Shown here piece after piece: positions 21,334-29,821 of a stretch of DNA of 64,000 nucleotides. The notes below the pieces were generated by a model. It searched no databases. It was not told the DNA's origin and was given only the letters and a program-made list of their open reading frames with translations. The number at the start of each line of letters is the position of its first letter. Positions within the stretch are counted from its first letter, which is position 1. The translations under genes were made by a program, and so were the position numbers. Source of the stretch: Cellvibrionaceae bacterium 1162T.S.0a.05 (GTDB lineage: Bacteria > Pseudomonadota > Gammaproteobacteria > Pseudomonadales > Cellvibrionaceae); assembly GCA_000964245.1 (NCBI GenBank), contig LANB01000001.1, forward strand, positions 3,103,501 to 3,167,500, given 5' to 3'.

Positions 21334-22363
21334 CTCCCATATTCGTATTGCGGATGATGTCATTGGGCAGGGGCAGCGAGTCTATATTGTCGCTGAAATG
21401 TCAGCCAATCATGGACAGGACTTCGAGCGTGCCGTGGATATCGTACATGCTGCGAAAGAGGCGGGCGCAGATGCAGTGAAATTGCAGACTTATCGGCCTG
21501 ATACCTTAACCTTGAATGCAAGGAATTCAAATTTTTACATTAAGCAAGGGCCATGGAAAGGGCAATATCTATACGATTTATATACGAGCGCAATGACGCC
21601 CTGGGAGTGGCATGCCGATTTAAAATCGCTGGCCGATAAAATTGGAATGACACTTTTTTCGGCGCCTTTTGATTGTTCAGCCGTTGACCTTCTCGAAGAA
21701 TTGAATTTTCCAGCCTACAAGATTGCGTCGCCGGAACTCATCGATCATGAATTGATCCGTTATACCGCACAAACGACCAAACCTATCATTATTTCTACGG
21801 GCTCGGGTACGAAAAAAGAAATTGACGATGCTGTGGGAATCGTATCGCAAGAGCGGAATAGTCAACTTTGCTTATTGAAGTGCACAAGTGAATACCCCGC
21901 GCCATTTTCATCGATGAATCTTCGAACTATTGAATATATGAGAGACAACTGGCATTGCCCCATCGGATTGTCTGATCACAGTATGGGTGACAGTGTTGCC
22001 GTCGCAAGTGTGGCACTTGGTGCATGCTTAATTGAAAAACACTTTATGCTGGATAAATCCACGAAAACAGCGGACAGCTTTTTCTCATTGGATAAAGACG
22101 AATTTTCCAGGCTTGTAAAATCGGTGCGTGAAGTTGAAGCCGCTTTGGGCAACGTTCATTTTCCCGAATCGATCAATACGGCACGGCGCGCCCTTTATGC
22201 TGTTGAAGATATTGAGGCGGGGCAAACCATTTCGGTGCATAACGTAAAAAACCTTCGTCCCGGAAATGGTGAGCATCCCCTTCAGTTAAGTGCAGTTTTA
22301 GGGAAGCGGTCTTTGAGAACAATCAAGCGCGGCGAAGCCATCAGCGATCAAGTTGTCGAGTAA
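21320..22363 (+). CDS. pseI: PseI, pseudaminic acid synthase
   Basis: PseI condenses the 6-deoxy-2,4-diacetamido-L-altrose with phosphoenolpyruvate to form pseudaminic acid. The protein contains the NeuB-type barrel (VYIVAEMSANHGQDF, GADAVKLQTYRPDTLTLN, TPWEWHADLKSLADKIG, LFSAPFDCSAVDLLEELNFP) and a C-terminal SAF antifreeze-like domain (RRALYAVEDIEAGQTISVHN, LRPGNGEHP). The YDLYTSAMTPWEWH and FDCSAVDLLEELNFPAYKIAS segments favour PseI over NeuB or LegI. The start was set at GTG 21320 (347 residues) because an AGGAGG site at 21305-21310 is well placed; an upstream in-frame ATG lies deep in pseF. Confidence 0.93.
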   Translation: MQAFDSHIRIADDVIGQGQRVYIVAEMSANHGQDFERAVDIVHAAKEAGADAVKLQTYRPDTLTLNARNSNFYIKQGPWKGQYLYDLYTSAMTPWEWHADLKSLADKIGMTLFSAPFDCSAVDLLEELNFPAYKIASPELIDHELIRYTAQTTKPIIISTGSGTKKEIDDAVGIVSQERNSQLCLLKCTSEYPAPFSSMNLRTIEYMRDNWHCPIGLSDHSMGDSVAVASVALGACLIEKHFMLDKSTKTADSFFSLDKDEFSRLVKSVREVEAALGNVHFPESINTARRALYAVEDIEAGQTISVHNVKNLRPGNGEHPLQLSAVLGKRSLRTIKRGEAISDQVVE

Positions 22364-22397
22364 GAAAGCGTAGCGTAAGCAGCGGGAGAGCAAAGCG

Positions 22398-23237
22398 ATG
22401 TCGAATTCAACAAACAATAGTCTTCAATTGCGTCAAGTAAAAAATACGGACCTAAAGTCTCTTATTCAACTATTGGACATACGCAACGAAGCCGGCGTAA
22501 GAAAATGGATGTACAGCGACCATGTTATCGAACTCAATGAACATTTAAAGTGGATTAGCACGGTAAAGGAATGCCACAGTACGCTCGCGTTCGTTATTCA
22601 GGGTGAGCATGATGAAGTGCTGGGTATGCTTAAACTCGACAACATTGACAGTCAACATAAAAGTGCGGATTGGGCGTTCTACCTGGGAGAAAATTCACGT
22701 GGAGGGCTCGGAGCGCCACTCGAGTTTTATTTTATCGATTTTGTGTTCGATAAGTTAGACCTTGAAAAGCTAAATTGTGAAGTTATTGAAGGTAACGATA
22801 AGGTAATTCGACTTCATAAAAAATACCTTTTTAAAGAGGAAGGCTTCAGGGCGTCGAATATTATCAAGGAAGGTAAAAGGAAAGGTGTGCATTTTCTCGG
22901 CCTCACCAGGGAAAATTGGCTTGCTGGAAAAGATGAAATCTATGAAAAGTTTAAAAAATCATTCGATAAAGTGAATATCATTATCGATTGGCACGATGAG
23001 TCGATTCACTCGTTCACTGACCTCAATCCAATAGACAAAATTGAAGCCGCAAGGGCGCGTAACAATCTTAACTGGATGAATATATTACGCCTTGCTTTGG
23101 AAGAGTCGCCCAATGAGGGGAGAAGGTTGGTTGAGGATATCAGGAATATCGACAAAGAGATTTCATCGTTAACCGATATGCTCCTTGAAACAGAGAGTTT
23201 TTCTAAAAAACTCAATGTCAGTCGCAGTGCCTCATGA
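22398..23237 (+). CDS. pseH: PseH-like N-acetyltransferase with a C-terminal extension
   Basis: PseH acetylates the 4-amino group of the UDP-sugar made by PseC. Residues ~8-175 form a GNAT domain with RNEAGVRKWMYSDHVIELNE near the N-terminus and HLKWI and GMLKL elements, matching PseH proteins. A further ~100 residues follow. They contain IEAARARNNLNWMNILRLAL and EDIRNIDKEISSLTDMLLE, which look helical and resemble short proteins that travel with nonulosonic acid genes; I do not know their role. GGGAG precedes the ATG. It completes a pseB-C-F-I-H run in which no pseG (sugar nucleotide hydrolase) is present. Confidence 0.8.
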   Translation: MSNSTNNSLQLRQVKNTDLKSLIQLLDIRNEAGVRKWMYSDHVIELNEHLKWISTVKECHSTLAFVIQGEHDEVLGMLKLDNIDSQHKSADWAFYLGENSRGGLGAPLEFYFIDFVFDKLDLEKLNCEVIEGNDKVIRLHKKYLFKEEGFRASNIIKEGKRKGVHFLGLTRENWLAGKDEIYEKFKKSFDKVNIIIDWHDESIHSFTDLNPIDKIEAARARNNLNWMNILRLALEESPNEGRRLVEDIRNIDKEISSLTDMLLETESFSKKLNVSRSAS

Positions 23238-23285
23238 TACTTGATTATCGCCGATGGGCCCGGCCCACGAGAAAAGGGTGAATAG

Positions 23286-24188
23286 ATGGTAATGGTTGTT
23301 GCTAAACAACAATACGAGACTAATACGTCCGGGTCTGATCAGGCAAAGCTCTGTCATCTTCTGGAGAGCGAGCGCCGACGCATATTTGCCTATGAGACGC
23401 CGGAGTTTGCTGAGCTTTTTAATGCTCTGGTCCTGAAGCGAGGCATGCCTGAAATTATCACGGTAGACGTTTTTGATACCTTGCTGTTACGCGGCGACGA
23501 ATCAGAAATAAAACGCTTTTGGGATATTGCCTGTGCGCAAACGCAATACCTCAAAAATAACGGGAATCTGCAATTTGAACCAGAGGATCTGTTAGCGGCG
23601 AGACTAAGTGCTACCAAGGTGTCGTACCGTGCCTCACCGATAAAACAGGGCTGTCGGGAAGGCTCTATCAGCGATATTTACCGCATCATGGCAAGAACCG
23701 GTTTGCGGCTTGAAGATAAGCTCGAACAGGAATTATTGGCAATCGAGTTGCAACATGAACAGACTGCGCTTCGGCTGAATACCGGCTTACTGCAAAATCT
23801 GCAGTTGCTGAATGCCAAAGGGGCTAAACTCGTGTTGGTAAGCGACATGTACCTTCACAGTGAGCATATTCAGATACTGCTGGACGAAAAATATCCCCGT
23901 TGGCGCGATGATTTTTCGAAGCTCATATCGAGTGCCGATACAACGGTAAGCAAGGCTTCGGGAAAACTTTATGACTCTCTGTGCGAAGAGCACGGTTGGC
24001 GTTACGACACCTGGGTTCATATGGGAGACGCAGGGAAAGGTGATGTTCAACGACCCAATGAGAAAGGGATTCATGCGATACATTTGCCGATTTCCAGGGC
24101 GACAACTGAAAGCCGTAAACGTTGTGAGATACAAACACGGGATCTGTTAAGAGTAAAAGGGCTTGATCCACGGATGTTTAATGCATAG
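23286..24188 (+). CDS. HAD-superfamily protein, stand-alone (COG5610-like N-terminal part)
   Basis: This is a predicted haloacid-dehalogenase-fold protein of 300 residues. Motif I is VDVFDTLLLR with the putative nucleophile Asp61; motif II is in LVLVSDMYLHSEH; the acidic motif is in HMGDAGKGDVQ. The position two after the nucleophile is Phe, not Asp, as in many COG5610 proteins, so phosphatase chemistry should not be assumed. The sequence lines up with the first ~240 residues of the 783-residue protein encoded at 27470-29821. The following gene corresponds to the rest of that protein, so the pair looks like a split version of the same two-part system. Two in-frame ATGs (23286, 23292) could serve as start. 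Substrate unknown. Confidence 0.75.
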   Translation: MVMVVAKQQYETNTSGSDQAKLCHLLESERRRIFAYETPEFAELFNALVLKRGMPEIITVDVFDTLLLRGDESEIKRFWDIACAQTQYLKNNGNLQFEPEDLLAARLSATKVSYRASPIKQGCREGSISDIYRIMARTGLRLEDKLEQELLAIELQHEQTALRLNTGLLQNLQLLNAKGAKLVLVSDMYLHSEHIQILLDEKYPRWRDDFSKLISSADTTVSKASGKLYDSLCEEHGWRYDTWVHMGDAGKGDVQRPNEKGIHAIHLPISRATTESRKRCEIQTRDLLRVKGLDPRMFNA

Positions 24189-24197
24189 GAGGGCGAG

Positions 24198-25406
24198 ATG
24201 ATAGAAGGCTATTTTAAAGAAAAGCTTGGCCCAATTCTCCATTATTATTTACAGAAGCTGGATGAATATACCCGCTACCTGGACGATGGAAATACAACAT
24301 TTCTCTACTGTACACGCGCGGGCTACAGTATCCATGCTTTGTATAAAAATTACCTACACTTGATAGGACGAGAGATTGAAAGCAAGCATAAGCTATTTAA
24401 TGTCTCCAGAATGTTGGCCTGTAAAGCAGCATTTAACAAGAATTTTGATTATGTTGAAAATGTATTTATCAATGAGTTTAAATTCAAGAGTGCATGGCGA
24501 CTTGTTAATGCGATTTTTGCCAGTGAAAAATCGATACCACTTTCTGAAGCTGAGCTCGAAGCACTGAATGATATAGAGGCAGATACCTATTTCGATTCAA
24601 TTTTGAATAATGATGCATCATGCCAATATATAAGAGATTATTTTTCTGTTCAGCAGGAATCGTTCTCTTCGTACTTGTCATCGTTGCTTACCGAGAAACA
24701 AACAGACAAAAAGCAACGGGTTGTATTAGTTGATAGTGGCTGGCAAGGAACTATTCACAATATTCTGCAGATGAGTTACCCGCAGTATGAGTTTCACAGC
24801 CTCTTGTTTGGACGAATTACCAACGAGAATTCGTTTCAGGCCTATTTGCCACGAATGTACGGGCTCGTTTTTGAACAGAAAATCCAAAGCCGTTTTGCCG
24901 CGTATAGCCCGGAAAAACCGCAGTCCTGTTTTACACTGCATCGACACCTTATTGAAAATATGCTCGAACCGCACTTTGCCAGCGTGGAATCTGTGAATAA
25001 GGTTAACGACAGGTGGTGTGCAAATAACCAGGAGGATATCGATAAGGCAGATCCCTTCTCTAAAGAGGAAATGAAGGGGGTTTTACAATATCTGGAAGAG
25101 AATGCATTCGGTTTGCGTCGCGGGCAGATTCAACAGCGCTATTACGATGCACTACTCGATATCAAGAATCGAATTATTCACCCCGGAGAAGACGATATTC
25201 GATGCATGGGATATTTCAGCCGCAGTGTGGATTTCGGTAAACCCGGTGGTGTCAGGGTTTTACGGCCACCAGTGGACCGGTATGAGAACGATAGTATTGA
25301 TCTTCGAATAGAGCATTCTTTATGGTCGATGGCCCAGATCGCGATTGAATACGATGAAAAAACAGCCCGTGAATTGCAGTTACAGCGATTACAGGAAGCA
25401 GGTTAA
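24198..25406 (+). CDS. COG5610-like C-terminal-part protein, polysaccharide-locus type
   Basis: No catalytic function can be named for this 402-residue protein. It has the two landmarks seen in the C-terminal half of long HAD-type surface-polysaccharide proteins: a FLYCTRAGYSIHALYKNYL segment followed by VSRMLACKAAF (equivalent to the usual 'FLARDGYL ... SRRSL' pattern), and RVVLVDSGWQGTIHNILQM (equivalent to 'VDIGWxGT'). It begins 9 bp after the stand-alone HAD gene, with GGAGGGC ahead of the ATG. The two products probably work together, as the fused 783-residue protein would by itself. No membrane segment or signal peptide is seen, so it is expected to be cytoplasmic. Its likely role is in making or moving a surface glycan, by context only. 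Confidence 0.65.
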   Translation: MIEGYFKEKLGPILHYYLQKLDEYTRYLDDGNTTFLYCTRAGYSIHALYKNYLHLIGREIESKHKLFNVSRMLACKAAFNKNFDYVENVFINEFKFKSAWRLVNAIFASEKSIPLSEAELEALNDIEADTYFDSILNNDASCQYIRDYFSVQQESFSSYLSSLLTEKQTDKKQRVVLVDSGWQGTIHNILQMSYPQYEFHSLLFGRITNENSFQAYLPRMYGLVFEQKIQSRFAAYSPEKPQSCFTLHRHLIENMLEPHFASVESVNKVNDRWCANNQEDIDKADPFSKEEMKGVLQYLEENAFGLRRGQIQQRYYDALLDIKNRIIHPGEDDIRCMGYFSRSVDFGKPGGVRVLRPPVDRYENDSIDLRIEHSLWSMAQIAIEYDEKTARELQLQRLQEAG

Positions 25407-25410
25407 AAAA

Positions 25411-26181
25411 ATGCAAACAGCCAGAAAGGCCCGGCCCATACTAAATAAACACAATGAAGCGCTACTTGAGAGTTGGTTTCCCTACCGAAATGAACGCGCT
25501 AACTACTTGATGAATGTGAGTCGTGCTACGCGGACGATTTATATGGAAGTGCCCAAGGTCGCGTGTTCGACAATCAAGCGAACGTTTCAGAAAATCGAAT
25601 CCGAGGCACTTGGAAAGCCTAATATTGACGATGTACACAACAAACCGGACTCGCCACTGATATCGCCATTGCGTACGCATGATGATATTGAGGAAATCTA
25701 TAAAGAGAGTTTTGTATTCAGTTATGTTCGTAACCCATTTACGCGTATTTTATCCTGTTATTTGGATAAAATTGCGGGAAGTCAATGGGAGAGAGATATT
25801 CGCCTACCTCAGTTGGGTTTCGACCCAAAAGACGCGGTGAGTTTTGTTGAGTTTTTGCTAGCTGTGAAAAAGCAAAACCCTGTTAATATGGATATTCACT
25901 GGTCACCGCAAACCACCTTGTTATCGCGAGAGCGATTTCACTATGATTTTATCGGGCGCTTCGAGAACTTCTCCGAAAGTTTTAACAAGCTGGTTTCTTT
26001 TTGCACGAGTCGCCTGGAAACGCCGCGGGAGTTTGAGGTAATTAACCACAACTGGCACAAAACGGCTGCTAAGGCGAAATTGGCAGAGCACTACAATGAC
26101 CAGGTCAAAGCTTTGATTTGTGAAATCTACGAAGAGGATTTTGAAAACTTTCTCTATTGTAAAGAGCTCGCCTTCATTTAA
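25411..26181 (+). CDS. Sulfotransferase family 2-like protein
   Basis: This is a predicted PAPS-dependent carbohydrate sulfotransferase (Sulfotransfer_2 type) of 256 residues. The 5'-phosphosulfate loop is PKVACSTIKR (residues 48-57) and the 3'-phosphate site is in VRNPFTRILSCYLDK (residues ~106-120), the pattern of HNK-1/chondroitin-type sulfotransferases. The ATG at 25411 sits 5 bp after the upstream stop; in-frame starts at 25345 (TTG) and 25354 (ATG) would overlap the upstream gene and lack obvious conservation. No transmembrane segment is present, in contrast to the eukaryotic homologues. The stop codon TAA shares its bases with the stop of the convergent glycosyltransferase (TTAA). The acceptor is presumably the flagellar glycan; this is not shown. 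Confidence 0.8.
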   Translation: MQTARKARPILNKHNEALLESWFPYRNERANYLMNVSRATRTIYMEVPKVACSTIKRTFQKIESEALGKPNIDDVHNKPDSPLISPLRTHDDIEEIYKESFVFSYVRNPFTRILSCYLDKIAGSQWERDIRLPQLGFDPKDAVSFVEFLLAVKKQNPVNMDIHWSPQTTLLSRERFHYDFIGRFENFSESFNKLVSFCTSRLETPREFEVINHNWHKTAAKAKLAEHYNDQVKALICEIYEEDFENFLYCKELAFI

Positions 26182-27461
26182 TCAAAAACACCGATTACGG
26201 TTGCATCGGGCCGTCTTTCATGGATAGTATTTTTTATTTCATAAAACGACGAAATAGAACCGACCACAATGTGTTTAAACTCACTCTGGTTTTGAATATC
26301 TTTTATCGAATAGACCGGTAAATTGTTCATGCGACGATGTTGCTGCTCGTTGTGACTAACGACGAAACCGAGAGTCTCTATATTCATATCGGACATATCT
26401 TTAAAGACGCGTTGAGCCAGGGTGTCTAAACCATAGAGGAAAACGCCTTGAGGTTTGCTATCCTCGATTTTTTCTTTGATTCGTGCGCAAGGATAATTAA
26501 AGTAACAGTCGCTTTCACTGTCTTTATATAATGCCTTGAGCGTTAGTTTTGCTTTGGAAAAGTGTTCGGGGAACGCCTGACTAAAGCCTTCTTGAACATT
26601 CCTGAGTGGAAAGCTGAGTGCATTGTGCATTTTTCTCTCATAGAATGACTGGTAGAGAGGGAACAATTGATATTTTTCGAGTAAGTCTTTGATCGTGGCG
26701 TAAACAGCGAGCGTATTGTCTATTTTCTGTGCCATGAGTTCATGGGATATACCCAGGGTCAAGGATTGGTCGTGTCGATAGTACATGATGCCAATATCCG
26801 GGACCATTGTTACGCGCCCATGTTGGTATAACTTTAGAAATAATGATGTCGACCATAAAACATCTTCAAACATGTTGACGTATTCGTCACCACTAAAATC
26901 ATCCAGAAGCTGTAACGCCACCTCGCGCTTTATCAATTTATTCCAGCAAACATGTAAAGCCCAATAGCCATTGGTCAAATACATCTCATCAATAATATCG
27001 CGGCCTGTCTTTAATTCGAAGGGGTGAATGACGTTCTTTTTATCGTTCCATGTTCTTCCCGTATCATCACACTGAAGCAGGTTAAAATAAACGACATCTG
27101 CATTGAGTGCTTTACCGCGTTGGTACGCTTTACTGTAAACGTCGTTGACGACCCAATCATCAGCATCCAGGTGAACGATATAGTCGCCTCGAGCCTCGGT
27201 TATTCCAGTATAACGCGCGGCAAAAAGCCCTTTGTTTTTATTGTGACGAATGTATCTTACCTGGCTTGAATAACTGGCTACGATATCCCGGCAATTACCT
27301 TCGGAAGCATCGTCAACAACGAGTATCTCAATGTTATCGAGAGTTGAAGCTAATACAGAATTTATGGCGCGCTCCAAAAACTGCTCTGCGTTATAAACAG
27401 GAATGATGATACTGAGAGCAGGTTTATTGATTTCAGCGTTTGTGTTGCTTTTGGTATCCAT
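26178..27461 (-). CDS. GT2 family glycosyltransferase with C-terminal Rossmann-like domain
   Basis: The N-terminal ~220 residues are a GT-A glycosyltransferase: LSIIIPVYNAEQFLERAINS, EILVVDDASEGNCRDIV, GLFAARYTGITEARGDYIV, and the metal-binding LDADDWV (Asp99-Asp102). The remaining part carries at its end (from about residue 335) a Rossmann-like segment GVFLYGLDTLAQRVFKDMS that resembles nucleotide- or CoA-binding PglD-type folds. A similar type of extra domain starts the LicD-like protein of the same operon. The gene is the last of a five-gene minus-strand operon and lies 8 bp after the large HAD gene. Donor and acceptor sugars are unknown. Confidence 0.85.
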   Translation of the reverse strand: MDTKSNTNAEINKPALSIIIPVYNAEQFLERAINSVLASTLDNIEILVVDDASEGNCRDIVASYSSQVRYIRHNKNKGLFAARYTGITEARGDYIVHLDADDWVVNDVYSKAYQRGKALNADVVYFNLLQCDDTGRTWNDKKNVIHPFELKTGRDIIDEMYLTNGYWALHVCWNKLIKREVALQLLDDFSGDEYVNMFEDVLWSTSLFLKLYQHGRVTMVPDIGIMYYRHDQSLTLGISHELMAQKIDNTLAVYATIKDLLEKYQLFPLYQSFYERKMHNALSFPLRNVQEGFSQAFPEHFSKAKLTLKALYKDSESDCYFNYPCARIKEKIEDSKPQGVFLYGLDTLAQRVFKDMSDMNIETLGFVVSHNEQQHRRMNNLPVYSIKDIQNQSEFKHIVVGSISSFYEIKNTIHERRPDATVIGVFD

Positions 27462-27469
27462 ATCTTTCT

Positions 27470-29821
27470 CTAATTTGCTTGATGACTACTTATTATTTCG
27501 ACGTTTTCGATTCCATGTATTTCAGCAGCATGTAAGATCTGTTGAATAATGTCTTCCTGAAATGCAAAGGAAAATATAGCAATCCGCCTGCTTCCTTCTA
27601 CTAGAGCTGATTCAAGGTCGGTGACAAGGAAATTATCAAGCCTGTAGCTACCGCTCGATTCTGCTTTTTTGTCGACAATACGTTCAATATTTAAATTGAG
27701 ACGGTCTATGTCAGAACGAGCTTGTTCAAAAAAATCACCGGCGCCGTAGGCCGTAAATTGGGTCCAGGCCTGTTGCTGAATTTTGAGCAAGAGTGCTTCG
27801 CGGGCGTGTTGGTTATCGGAACTTAATAGGCCAGCTCTGCGTGCTAGAAAGTGTTTGTCAATGAGCGTAATAACGGCTTGTGGCCAGTGTATTACTCCTT
27901 GCTGCCACTTTCGCCAATCCAGAAAATTCGACCAGGCATGATCAATGCCCAACTTTCTTAATGTACTTATTTGCTGATCGTCAATAACCGGGTAGCAATT
28001 CCGCGAGCCGAAGTTGTCTTCATGTAACAGGGAAGTGAATAGCTGTGCTTCTTCCTGTGTTGGCAGGTTCAGGTAACGCGCAAGTATCCCTTCGAGGGAA
28101 GTTGCATTGTAACTCGCTGCATTTTCGTGGTTTGCGACATTATAAAAATAGTTTTCCAGACCCTGCATAAATGCTTCGCTGTGCAAGCAGTTATCTTTGA
28201 TGCCAGCAGCTAACACCGCTTCGACTTTGTCGCCTTTTCTTTGGTACGCAATGCAACTTCCCTGCGTGCCGACCAGCAGTGGCTCGATGCACTCTTGTGA
28301 TCGTTGCAGTATTTTGTGACTGCGAAATTGGCAGTTATGGGCTGAAAAGAATCCACTGGCTAACAAGGGGGGCGAAAAGCGGTAAATACGCTCTGAGGCG
28401 TAGAATAGTAAATTAAGTTTGGCCTGATCTTGCAGGATGCTGGCGAGATGAGCCGATATCGTCGCTCCGTTACCAAGATCAACAATACAGCAAGCCGATA
28501 TTGGGCATTGGACTTGCTGATAAAAATAATCACGAATCAGTGTCTTTTGCTCAATAATGAAGTGCTTGAGAGATTTATGGTTTGCTGCCAACTTTTCGCT
28601 TAAATAGGCAAGTGCACATCGATTGTTGAAGTAAATACTATCCAGTTTTCTCATTTCCTCATTGCCGAGGTTTCGACAGAAAGTATCCTGTTCATATCCC
28701 GCATCACGATAAAAATCACGAACGGTATAGCTTCGGAAAGATGAGCCACCGGTACCGCCAATATGATTAAGAAGGTTCAAATACCATTCGGGCTTATCAA
28801 TATCTATAGCTGCCCAAAACGTGGACCTTCGTGAAGCTGAGAGCGTTTTAACAGATAGGGTCTTAATGCTTCGCTGTTTTAGGCGTAGTTTTACAAGTGG
28901 AGCAAAGACCACGGCTTCGCGCATTAAACACACCAGAGTATGGCATTTGCTCGCCAAACATTTATCAATACACCAGTCGGAAAAGCCCAGTAATAAGGGG
29001 CCCCACACAAAGGCACCAAGATGGAAAGCTGCCGGGGAGTTCGAAAACTGTGTGTCGGCGGCACTGATTATACGCAGTGCATTATCTTGAAAGGTGTTGT
29101 GGTAGTTCAGTCGCTCATACTTGAGAATATTCCGGTATTCGCTATGGCCAAAGTAGGGGAGAGCGTTTAAGCCCTCTCTAATAGGCGCTTCGACGTCTGC
29201 AGCCAGATTGTCGCCGATGTGAAGCCAATGACTTAATTTCCAGTTTCGTTCTTGAGAGGCAAGCGAGAACAGCTTGCCTTTTTTCTTGCTCGTACCTGAA
29301 TCACAAGACACGTACAACGGGATATTCGATAGAACAGGGTGGTGACGAAAAAAAGTCGAGCGGAGGGTCTCGGCATCGAGGTACATATCTGATATCAATA
29401 CAATATCGAAACCGGAATCACCTAATGATTTCAGTGTGTCACAAAGTTTTTCATTGATAAACGAAAAGCGGTTTTCAGCTTCCAGTTCTATTTCAGCTAA
29501 CTGCTTTTTAAGTTCACTAGAAAATGGAAGCTGCTCCAGAATATGGGCCAAACTAATTTCCATGTTCGGGTTTGCGCTGCGTGCGCGGCTTTCGGCATTG
29601 ATACGAAGCTCCCGGTATTCCTCCGGGTCGAGTGCCAGTAGGTTGCGCGTCTGGGCAAGCCTGCCAGCCTCCAAAAATACATCATGTGGGTGGGAGAGCG
29701 CCCTGAAAATCAGGGTATCAAAAACATCAAAGGATAGGTATCGAGTACCCTCCTGTTCTATTCGATCCATCAGGAGGGCTTCAAAGCCAAAAGCTGTTTC
29801 TTTTTTTTGTAATGCCGTCAT
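27470..29821 (-). CDS. Large HAD-type glycan-locus protein (COG5610-like, fused form)
   Basis: The 783-residue protein has an N-terminal HAD unit: LSFDVFDTLIFR with Asp32 as putative nucleophile, IVLISDMYLDAETL, and HWLHIGDNLAADVEAPIREG. The second half contains HTLVCLMREAVVFAPLVKLR with SASRRSTFWAA and CCIVDLGNGATISAHLA. These correspond to the landmarks of the separate 24198-25406 protein, so this single chain matches the two plus-strand products together. It overlaps the TagB/F-like gene by four bases (29818-29821, ATGA). Such proteins are widespread in capsule, O-antigen and teichoic-acid-like clusters, but their reaction is not established. No signal peptide or membrane helix is seen. 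Confidence 0.75.
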   Translation of the reverse strand: MTALQKKETAFGFEALLMDRIEQEGTRYLSFDVFDTLIFRALSHPHDVFLEAGRLAQTRNLLALDPEEYRELRINAESRARSANPNMEISLAHILEQLPFSSELKKQLAEIELEAENRFSFINEKLCDTLKSLGDSGFDIVLISDMYLDAETLRSTFFRHHPVLSNIPLYVSCDSGTSKKKGKLFSLASQERNWKLSHWLHIGDNLAADVEAPIREGLNALPYFGHSEYRNILKYERLNYHNTFQDNALRIISAADTQFSNSPAAFHLGAFVWGPLLLGFSDWCIDKCLASKCHTLVCLMREAVVFAPLVKLRLKQRSIKTLSVKTLSASRRSTFWAAIDIDKPEWYLNLLNHIGGTGGSSFRSYTVRDFYRDAGYEQDTFCRNLGNEEMRKLDSIYFNNRCALAYLSEKLAANHKSLKHFIIEQKTLIRDYFYQQVQCPISACCIVDLGNGATISAHLASILQDQAKLNLLFYASERIYRFSPPLLASGFFSAHNCQFRSHKILQRSQECIEPLLVGTQGSCIAYQRKGDKVEAVLAAGIKDNCLHSEAFMQGLENYFYNVANHENAASYNATSLEGILARYLNLPTQEEAQLFTSLLHEDNFGSRNCYPVIDDQQISTLRKLGIDHAWSNFLDWRKWQQGVIHWPQAVITLIDKHFLARRAGLLSSDNQHAREALLLKIQQQAWTQFTAYGAGDFFEQARSDIDRLNLNIERIVDKKAESSGSYRLDNFLVTDLESALVEGSRRIAIFSFAFQEDIIQQILHAAEIHGIENVEIISSHQAN

